Positions 55,791-64,000 of a stretch of DNA of 64,000 nucleotides are shown in pieces (the first letter of the stretch is position 1; every line of letters begins with the position of its first letter). Source of the DNA: Owenia fusiformis (lineage: Eukaryota; Annelida; Polychaeta; Sabellida; Oweniidae); NCBI GenBank assembly GCA_903813345.2, contig CAIIXF020000009.1:11836030-11900029 (forward strand), read 5' to 3'. A program made the translations under genes and the position numbers. The notes beneath the pieces are model-generated. The model did not search any database, was not told the DNA's origin, and saw only the letters and a list, made by a program, of their open reading frames with translations.

Positions 55791-57620
55791 CTATAACATT
55801 GTCAGATCAACATGATTATCATAATTCATGTTTGGAATACCATCATCCGATTTGTTCACAAATTCGTTGCCGATTGTTTTTGCACTTGGAATCACGCGTC
55901 TGTCGGAATCTAATTGTTTAATTTCAATGGAATCGAAACCATCGTTTACTGACCCAATGCTGCTTGTGCCATTTCTCACACCTTGTCCACTATTTGCTTT
56001 CTCATCCATCTTACCAGTGCCGAAAAGCTCGGCCTCTAGGAACGTCTCAGGTAGTTGTCTACCCTTAGTTTCCGGGAGAAGGAATGCTAGCGAGCCAGCA
56101 ATCAAAGGAAAGACTCCCAAAATCACATACGGCAACCCATACCAAATGCTTCCAAGTAAAGGGATGTTTGGACTTATTAGGCCTCCAATCCTTCCAAAGC
56201 TGGAGCCGCTACCAAGACCGACATTCCTCGCAGGAGTAGGGAATATTTCCCCACTGTATAGGTACAGTACTCTAAACACGATGCCTATTAGTAACGACCC
56301 GCAGAGGGCCGTTGTCGTGGTCAACGCCATGATTTTTGTCGGCAACAGGCCAATCATTACAAAGGCCAAAATCCCGTTTACAATGAAAAACGAAATTATT
56401 ATGGTCTTCCTGCCCATTTTGAATAATGCAATTAATATAAGTAACGGACCTATAACATCAGCGACTCCATTGATGATGAAATTGTTTAAATAAATGTCAC
56501 CGGGTATCAACGTGCCAATGTTGAGTGCCATTGCGTATGCACCAAACACAACGGCAAACCACTGGACCCAAACCACTATTGTCCTTCTCCTCATGTTCGG
56601 AGTACGGAATAAGTCAAATACTGACACTTTATTTTCAGCTTTTTTGATCGGACTTTCTGGTTTTGAGCTTTGGCTATCTTTTAAGGTAAATCCCTTAGGA
56701 AGGGCCGCTTTATTTATTTTAGCAATTCTTTTGCATATATCGTCAGCTTCTTGGTATCGTCCTCTTGAGATTAACCATCGAGGTGATTCGGGCAGGAAGA
56801 CTATTGCAATAAGACCTGGGATGATAACCATGGCTGATATAATCTGAAGCCATTTGTTGCTTCTTACTACGAAAGCAACGATTGTAAGAGACGCTTTCAA
56901 TATACGCAATAAAGACGTGTAAATTGTAGCGTGTGTCCGGTGCACAGGTGGCATCAACTCAAGAGTAAGGACCCAAAAACAGGTGTAAGCCCCAAGAGAC
57001 GTCAAAAGGGAAAGCCAACGCATCGCCAGAAATAGGATGAAATTGTTTGAAAATGCCCCACCGAGAATGGCACCGATCGAGCAAACTGTCATACCCAGAG
57101 TTGTTCGCTTTCTTCCAAACCTGTCAGAGATCAACCCAGACAGGAAAGCTCCAAATAAAAGTCCAAGCATCTGGAATGTGGCAGGAAGCGTATACATCCA
57201 GTCATGCTCGCAAACAAGCTCAAACTCGCTTACAGCTGTTGATTCACGCACAGACCTATCAAACACCCATCCATTGTTGCAAGCAATTTCATCAGTCGTC
57301 CCATTGCCTAGCCACGTGTCGATCATGTCCGGATCAGTGAAATTGATAGCGCTGTAGTTATAATTGAACATACTACATCGTTTGTGTACTGTATCGCCGA
57401 AGGGGTCAGTTGCCTGAGGTATAGCAATTAACTTCTGCATGGTTTCATTCAAGTGTTGCAACTCAGGAACCTTACACCAATGGTCCATCTTGCCAGCGAT
57501 AAACACAGTAAGAATATATTGCCAGCCATTTCCTGCATAGAATATATTCCAAACGATTATTACTAAAATCTGAAATCGTCCAAATCCTCCCAACAAACCC
57601 AAAGCGTCGTCAAACTTCAT
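55791..57620 (-). CDS. SLC22-type organic ion transporter (major facilitator superfamily), intronless
   Basis: 609 aa from ATG 57620. SLC22 proteins carry organic cations, anions or carnitine across the plasma membrane. The family start MKFDDALGLLGGFGRFQ is present. A large extracellular loop (about 45-140) between TM1 and TM2 has Cys residues and four glycosylation sequons (N58, N88, N93, N106). The MFS signature is SDRFGRKR (165-172), PESPRWLISRGR follows TM6 (277-288), and a second-half MGRK and a late PETKGRQLPE complete the pattern. About 12 membrane helices are expected. The cytoplasmic tail of about 90 residues is long for the family. Substrate cannot be told from sequence. Most animal SLC22 genes have several introns, so the single exon suggests retrocopy origin or intron loss; no poly(A) tract or target duplication was noticed. 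The overlapping plus-strand ORFs are shadows. Confidence 0.9.
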   Translation of the reverse strand: MKFDDALGLLGGFGRFQILVIIVWNIFYAGNGWQYILTVFIAGKMDHWCKVPELQHLNETMQKLIAIPQATDPFGDTVHKRCSMFNYNYSAINFTDPDMIDTWLGNGTTDEIACNNGWVFDRSVRESTAVSEFELVCEHDWMYTLPATFQMLGLLFGAFLSGLISDRFGRKRTTLGMTVCSIGAILGGAFSNNFILFLAMRWLSLLTSLGAYTCFWVLTLELMPPVHRTHATIYTSLLRILKASLTIVAFVVRSNKWLQIISAMVIIPGLIAIVFLPESPRWLISRGRYQEADDICKRIAKINKAALPKGFTLKDSQSSKPESPIKKAENKVSVFDLFRTPNMRRRTIVVWVQWFAVVFGAYAMALNIGTLIPGDIYLNNFIINGVADVIGPLLILIALFKMGRKTIIISFFIVNGILAFVMIGLLPTKIMALTTTTALCGSLLIGIVFRVLYLYSGEIFPTPARNVGLGSGSSFGRIGGLISPNIPLLGSIWYGLPYVILGVFPLIAGSLAFLLPETKGRQLPETFLEAELFGTGKMDEKANSGQGVRNGTSSIGSVNDGFDSIEIKQLDSDRRVIPSAKTIGNEFVNKSDDGIPNMNYDNHVDLTML

Positions 57621-58445
57621 GTTGAACTGTCTGATAAAGTTTAAATCAATACTTTAAAGTCGAACATAAATGCTGAAACGAATTACATCTTAATTTTTGC
57701 TATTGTCTTTTGAAGAAAACAATAGATAATTTACTTAACCACTCATATTTTAACATATCATTTTATCTTTGTTGAATGCTTTTGTTCTATGATCAGCATA
57801 GGATCGTATAACCAAAGATGCACTTATTTAGCATATAAGCTTTACTACTGCGTTCATCACTTCACAATGTTAAATTCAATTATACATTTTTCGATCTGAA
57901 ATCCTTGATTGATGGATATTTACACTCAAAGAAGGTATTGTATTGTGGTTATATTCATCATACATCCATTCTCTTTTGATCGAATACGTCACGATGGACT
58001 GTGGCAAAATTAATCAAAATGTATTGAAAACATATATGAAAAGCTGTATCATTGACAAAGATCGTAATCGGTCCGAATATTTTTCCATGTGCTCTGTTGT
58101 TCGGAACTAGGAAATAGTATTTATTCTCTGATGAATTCATCATACTTAAATGACGTTGGGAGATTTTATTGAAGTACAAATGCAACTAAATTAATACTGG
58201 AAATGAAATCGATGGATAAGTATTTGAAATTACTTTTGCTACTACTAGATATCGTACGCTGATGATGCAGTCATCTTTGCCATCATTTTTCAAAATGGCC
58301 CCTCAATAACCTAACTGTTATTAGAAATTCACACATACATTTATTCAATTTTCTTTATACTAGCAGTTCAATCCACAAAAATTCAGATAATGATAAAATA
58401 ATTATTTGTGAAAATGTTAATGATGTATTGACATGGTCATGATCA
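57621..58445. other. Upstream region of the SLC22-like gene
   Basis: AT-rich, with the presumed minus-strand promoter just above 57620. No TATA box, repeat or further gene is recognised. Confidence 0.35.
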
Positions 58446-59545
58446 GTAAGTTCACTTAACAAATGAATAAGCTCAAGTCGGTCACGTGTCTCCAACTCAC
58501 GGCAACTGCTCCTAGCTTAGCATGTTCGACCACGTAACTCATCGTATCACTTATTTGTTAAAATGGTTTCAACATGTACTAGGACAATCAATACATTCTG
58601 AGAAAGGTGTCTTAAATTAGGAGTTTTGTGACACTTTCTTTCAAATTTTAACAATGTATTAATAATAGCACAAATAAAAATGCCAAGGTGTATTGATTCA
58701 ACTCTACTTTGATGAAAAATATGGTTACTAAGGTTACTCTTGAGTGGGGTAGTCTGGCAAATTACATAAATACCCAAATATTTTAGGATGAATATTTATG
58801 GACAACCTGTGTTTGAGAATGACGATCGTCGTTGGCCACGATGGGTGAAAAACATGGATAGCGACGAATTGGTAAAAGCCATGAACAAAAGGGCGGAGAC
58901 ATATACAAAGAATCCTGATATTTTGACAAAAATGTTTGACTTTGCTAGAGCTGCCGATAACGATGCAACACTGTTACTAAGCAACAATGGTGTTGTCTGA
59001 ATGTCCTTTTTAAGCTCCGTAAGTACAATAGGTTACTACATAGTAACCTTTTAAAATTTGCTTCCATATGGTATTTCTATGGTAGATGAAAAGAACAAAA
59101 CGATGCGTTAACAAATTACGATAAAACATGCTGATCAATGCATATAATTAGAGAATATAATATGCTTATTTATGTTCATCCTTTCATGTTTGACATTAAC
59201 CCTATTTTGCAGCACTTTACAGCGATGTAAACAGTACTAAACAATGTAGTTCAAGCACTGCGTTTTACAGCGATGTACAGTGCTACTCTTACATCACTGT
59301 TTCGAACAGTGTAGTACAATACCGTTTCTACAACGCTGTAGAGCAGTTTTATAAACAGCGTTGTATAGTACCGTTTGAGATTGGCAATGTACATGATACC
59401 AATGCAGTATTAACGTAGGAAAGTCTTTATGAGCAGTATGCCAATGTTTGGATACCATTCTGTTAATCGTATTGTATCCTATTCCAGGCGATGGTTCATC
59501 AAACTAACAGACTCAAAGATGCCGGCCATGGGATGGCCATGATAC
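58446..59545 (+). pseudogene. Broken partial copy of GH10 gene B (exons 8-10), inverted
   Basis: 58446-58790 is the inverse of intron 7 of gene B. At 58788 the exon 8 sequence begins (MNIYGQPVFEND) but after the codons for NKRA it jumps into the middle of exon 9 (ETYTKNPD...), with intron 8 and the catalytic-site segment deleted. The Arg codon of VVRMS is TGA at 58998-59000. Intron 9 follows, with a foreign insertion of about 200 bp at 59210-59400, and exon 10 begins at about 59487 (MVHQTNRLKDAGH) and then loses similarity. No upstream or downstream exons are present. Retained introns show that this is a DNA-level duplication and not a retrocopy. Confidence 0.88.
59210..59400. repeat. Imperfect short repeats (cagcgatgtaca-type words) inside the pseudogene
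   Basis: Words such as acagcgatgta, aacagtgtagta and acaacgctgtag recur in both orientations. They are absent from the parental intron of gene B, so the block was inserted or expanded after duplication. Confidence 0.55.
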
Positions 59546-60951
59546 TGATCTTCAGCGTTTTTACCCACCTAGGAAAATATTTTAAGGTGCACTATAATAT
59601 TAGTTCATAACTCAAAGGATATATAAACTATTGTTCTGAGTTCTACAGCATACATTGTTAGTACAGAGATGAATACTATCCTAAAGTAATAGGTCGATAG
59701 CTTTGTTGGTTTCGGGAAACTACAATTAATTAGAAAAATATGCAATTTTTGTCATTTTTTTCTTGCCTATGTTATATTTGTAGCTTCATGCAAAATATGA
59801 CAACTTTAACTGCTCAAAGTAGTATTCTAACATCATTCCCTAGCTATGTGTGACATTGTAATATATCTATTATAGTGATGAAGTACTATTTTGTAATTTT
59901 AATATGATTTTATAGTGCCCTACCCCCGGTATATAGAAGAAAGGTGGTGTTTTTCTGGTTTTAATATCTTATTGACTTCTTCGTGGAAGATATGATTATG
60001 GTGTCAGTTTACAATGAGTAGCTTTACAATGGTTAACTATTCACATGAATAGAGGGTCGGGACCTCAAAAATACCAGAACTGTGAAGTGGCATCCTTGGG
60101 CGACCTGTTCAGAGCAGTTTCCTTACACTCCGATAAAATCTGCGGGGGATACTAAAAAAACCTCTATATCTCAGATACTAATGAAGATACTGACTTTTCA
60201 GGAATTTTCAGGAATTGGTCCTGGTATGATAGATAACCTGTATGACAAAAATCAAAAAACTACGTTGCCATAGTAACAAGAATACCACACTACTGTGAAA
60301 CAATTTAAATCTGCGGCGCGAACTTTTCGCGAAAATTCCATTTTTGATACTCCCTAGAAATGCTTGTTGTGAATTGAACAAAACGTATTCGTGTTGGATG
60401 TAAATAATATTATAATATATATTTCTATTCACAAGTTGGGTCTATTTACTAACAATAGGTAGTGTGGAGGAAAATTCCTGATCATGTCTTGCTTCTCCTA
60501 AAGACAATTACATGTGTTTTAATTGATGGAAATTGTGTTGAGACCATTTGAATGGTACATATTGTATGGTATGAAAGATACTGTATTTTCAGCAGTGATG
60601 TCTCAAGCAGAGAAAATTTGGAAATTTTTCATGACAAATGCAGAATACAGATTATGACCATGACAAGCCAAAAATAAATCATACATACGTACATATTTTC
60701 ATCTTTAACATTTTCACAAACAATCATTTTACCATTATCTGAATTTTTGTGGATTGAACTACAAAAATAAAGACAATTGAATAAATAGGAAAAAAGGTTC
60801 CAATTTTTATCGGCCCACTCTGTAGCTGGATAAGGTATGTCCGGTTCCAGCCAATCCGAACACAGTATTTCACATGACAGCAGTGCGTGAAATAATCAAT
60901 AACGCATTCGTTTTATGTCGTAATCATGGTAAGCGAGCTGAACTCACACTG
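59546..60951. other. Intergenic, nothing recognised
   Basis: AT-rich sequence; no supported coding region, RNA or repeat. Confidence 0.4.
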
Positions 60952-61437
60952 ACACCCCAGTCACAATTGTCGCACGGCGGCCGCAAGTCGACCGCAGATC
61001 AATTTAATCGGTGAATTTCTGCGGCGAGCGTAGAAAAACTACGCTCGCCTTGTGACCTCCGTGCGGCGAATGCAGATTTTTAAAGGTCGCAGGGAAGGCG
61101 TAGAAATTATAACTCGGAGTTCATATCTGAGGTCCCCGTAGAAATCAACTGGCTCAACAAGATTGAATCATTATTTGTCAATGCGGTTTTACGATCACTT
61201 TTCATTTGATATTACATCCCAGCACTATGAATAACATTTATAAATTGTCCCGATGTAAATAAAATGAAAAAAGTATTATTTATCAACAGAAATGTAAAAT
61301 TCACCGTGCGGCTGCCGTGGGAAATGTGACTGCAAAAGTATGAGCTGAGCGCAGAAATTCCACGGCGAGCGTAGAAATGTTACTGGCCGCAGAAATGATA
61401 GACCGCAAGGTCGCCGTAGGAAATGTGACTGGGGTGT
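60952..61437. mobile_element. 486-bp TIR element with acaccccagtcaca ends
   Basis: The left end acaccccagtcacaattg pairs with the inverse of acaccccagtcacatttcc on the right. The outer quarter on each side is GC-rich with gcggcgagcgtagaaa-type words in both orientations; the centre is AT-rich. No target duplication is clear. Non-coding. Confidence 0.75.
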
Positions 61438-61919
61438 TAGTTATATTGATGCTTTGCCAATTTGAACCATGCAAAAAGGATATTGGGGGGGGGGGTTGTT
61501 AGTAGAATATTCGGGGAAGTCTTTCATGCATTTCGTTTATGTTTTTCATCCCAAAATATCAAATACACTTTAAAACATATAAGATAACACCGTATAATTC
61601 CCCCAAAAAATATTTCTCATTTTCAAAGATTATCTATGGATAACCACCCAGGTATTTTCATTTTTCAAACTTCAGAGGACTGGGAATCAATTATCATGTT
61701 CGCTTTCGAATACTATAAATGCTATTTTTAATAGATTCCATGTTTGCCAATAATTTCTCAAATTGTGTAAATGGTACATATTCCTTAATCCCTAGAATTT
61801 TCTCTGTGAGAAATTTCCCATATTAATCCAATGGTACGGTTCCAAGCGCATTTTGAGATAACAGGAAAGTCAATATTTAATATACACCTTTTTAGGTTGC
61901 GATATAAACGAACTTCGGG

Positions 61920-62140
61920 ATTTTTTTATAAAATGAACCTAAGGTCATTGAAACTCACGAGATGTAAATTGCATGTAATTTGCATCATACCTTGATGTAT
62001 ATGTTGGAAGTACTAAAGAGAAGTTATTGTGAAAATGAGGAAGCCCTTCTCGAAAGAAAGATAAAAATGCACATTAAATTTCGTTTAAAAATCTGTAATT
62101 CATTCGGGGGCATCATATATTTCAAATTAGACATGAAATA
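61920..62140. repeat. Partial copy of one arm of the 890-bp foldback element
   Basis: It follows the word order of 25150-25410 (cattgaaactcac, gatgtaaat, catttgcatcatacc-type words, then gggggcatcatatatttcaa) with substitutions and small gaps. It ends where the segmental duplication of the 706-aa gene begins. Confidence 0.6.
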
Positions 62141-62149
62141 GACAACAAT

Positions 62150-64000
62150 TCTGTTCTTTGATATATCAATTGATATTTATAGATATGGTGGAAGAGGTTA
62201 TTCAAAGGATTATTTAGGTTTGGCAGCCATATTGACGCATGATAGTCTTCAAACTCATCCAAACTAAGATAGAAAAACCACTCTTGCAAGATTAGATCAA
62301 TTTTATTATACCTTGTTGAATCGTGTTATAAAAAACAGAATTTAGTTAATCTGAAAACATAGGATCTAATCCAATACAAGGGCCGATCAAAAAGTTTCTT
62401 AACGTTGGCTCTAGATTTTTTAATAAGAGGAGTTGGATGCTCAAACTTTAAAATAAGCAAATGTCCTAGAAAAAGTACATTTCTAAAGAAAGCAGAATGT
62501 ATTTGTTTTTTCCAAAATATTCGAATGGGTTATGTAGGGTGTAAGAATCGGGAGTGGCCATCTTTACACGCCACGGCTCCGTCGCAGCTCCAAATGGTAA
62601 ACTTCCCCGAGGAGTAGGCGACCTTTAGCAAGTGGGAGTGGTTATTCTTAGCACTTGTCGTGACTTCCACCACGTCTCCATCTTTGAGTTTGTCGACTTG
62701 TTCAGCGGTGAGTTCAACAAGATGAGTATGTGGGCTTTTCGTAGCCACGTCGGTCTCGAGAGTTATGTCCTCAGTTTCTTCCGATTTATCAGGATCGATA
62801 CCTTCAAAGTCGGGTATTTCTCTGTATAGTTTATGACGCCGTTTTCCCTCCATGACCAAGTCACGTAGCGCTTGCATCTCTTGAAAGGCGGTCGATCCCT
62901 CCTCGTGTAATGGCATAATAGGATAGCGCTGTCTCATAACGCCAACGCCGGGAATGTCCGGGAATAAAATGTAAGTACCAGCTGCTGATACTTTACGAAC
63001 TTTTCCATCGGGATCCAGGACTCCAACTGAGTCCCTTGCAGTATCCGCAGCGTCGCCTTTTTCATTAGTCCCGGTGTAGAACTCAACAGGCGTCTGGTAG
63101 TAAAATGCGTGATTCGTGCCGTTGAACGCTTTGTCTGCCTCAAAACCACCGTTGCGACCGTTCGCATTGACTGATTTACTCTCCATATTACTCTTCTCGA
63201 AGGCGTTTCCTTTGTACTGCAACCCATAAGGATTCCATTTACTTAGTGGCGTCAACCAGACAAGCTCCATTGGAATTGCGAAACTATAACGAGCTTTGAG
63301 AATACAATGGTCAGCATCATAGTCTGCAGACTCCTTATCACACAAATCTAGGGACATCTCATTAACGCCTGGTTGACTGGTTTTGGCCATGAATAGAGAA
63401 TCATCCCCAAATGACCTGCGATACGTTTGTTGTCCCATCGCGTCCTTGTCCTTTGTGCTGAAGAACCGATGATAATAGGCCGCGTTTAGAGGTTCCTGGG
63501 TTATCCTGTCAGTGATTTCTAGACCGTCAACTGTTTTATCTCTGAGGTCTCCGGGATAGTTATCTTTACCAGGGATCTCGCTCATGATCTCATCAAGCAA
63601 GGTCGGCATTGTTGATGGATTTCGAAAATAATCGGGACTATCAACTGTGTTCAGCTTAAACCGTGCACTCCTTGTCTTCAGTATTTGATCCATATCTGCG
63701 TTCCGTCTCATACGAAATTGGAAATCGTCAACAAGTAAAAGTCTGTTCAGCTTAATTTCTTTCTTGATCGGATGGCATAGAATACGGTAATTCCATTGAG
63801 CGAACTCTGGTTGGCTGGCGTTATTCATGCCCATTATGGAGACGGGTAGAAATGCAAGGTTTTCTTTTGTCGACTTAGTTCCACTGTACGAAGTAAACCT
63901 GCAAAATAAATGATACCTTTATTGACTTGTCGTTATATTTCCAAATGAAATGGCCTGGACGTAAACTACAAGGTGGGCCAAAAACATAAAATAGAGGTTT
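62150..64000. repeat. Segmental duplication of 2890-4740, direct orientation
   Basis: Gene exon, 3' flank and the start of the intron are shared with the left end of the window at very high identity. A block at 62370-62455 replaces the sequence at 3095-3180. The duplication runs out of the window on the right. Confidence 0.9.
62530..63898 (-). CDS. Second copy of the secreted 706-aa protein gene, last exon only (partial)
   Basis: This corresponds to exon 4 of the gene at 3255-6384: about 455 codons ending at the stop, with the acceptor (TTTTGCAG) at 63899-63900. Exons 1-3 would lie beyond 64000. Over 434 aligned residues only five differ from the first copy, including HTHLL to HTHLV beside the first His motif; the frame is open. 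Both copies therefore seem functional or very recently duplicated. An assembly artefact, such as two haplotypes placed in series, cannot be excluded from sequence alone. Confidence 0.82.

Noticed and set aside
55828-57357. Several long plus-strand ORFs
   Set aside because: They are antisense to the SLC22-like gene, which has a full set of family motifs on the minus strand.

Overview
The window is nuclear DNA from a multicellular animal, most likely a marine invertebrate. Its genes are split by GT-AG introns of about 0.1 to 2.2 kb. The DNA is AT-rich and dense with small inverted-repeat elements. It carries a CBM plus GH10 gene family of the kind known from molluscs, annelids, lancelets and echinoderms, and a Ngaro-type retrotransposon. 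I cannot name the phylum from sequence alone. There are no bacterial operons and no CRISPR array.

Layout. 1-3.25 kb: a minisatellite, a GC-rich repeat patch with a TATA motif, and small repeats. 3.3-6.4 kb (minus): a four-exon gene for a secreted 706-residue protein of unknown function; its last exon and flanks are duplicated, in the same orientation, at 62.15-64 kb. 7.8-16.8 kb and 18.4-27.5 kb (minus): two tandem 12-exon genes, reconstructed here exon by exon (619 and 621 aa). Each encodes a signal peptide, a CBM4/9-like module and a GH10 (xylanase-type) barrel. Both have Gln at the position of the catalytic nucleophile Glu and have lost other active-site motifs, so they look like secreted pseudoenzymes. 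29.8-31.8 kb: a mariner element with unusually long inverted repeats and a probable intron in its transposase. 31.8-39.8 kb: repeats, a tRNA-derived SINE and one doubtful small membrane-protein ORF. 39.8-46.3 kb: a structurally complete Ngaro-like element with split direct repeats A1-ORFs-B1-A2-B2, encoding an SGNH hydrolase, Gag, RT/RNase H and a tyrosine recombinase. 46.3-55.8 kb: gene-poor, several TIR elements. 55.8-57.6 kb (minus): an intronless SLC22-type transporter. 58.4-59.5 kb (plus): an inverted, broken copy of the middle of GH10 gene B. 60.9-64 kb: a TIR element, then the second copy of the 706-aa gene, which runs off the window.

The genes suggest a local family cluster of secreted proteins (the 706-aa family plus GH10-like family), expanded by direct and inverted segmental duplication. 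The introns and spacers have been colonised repeatedly by nested elements. In several cases a filled and an empty copy of the same host repeat are both present here, so insertion points and target duplications can be read directly.
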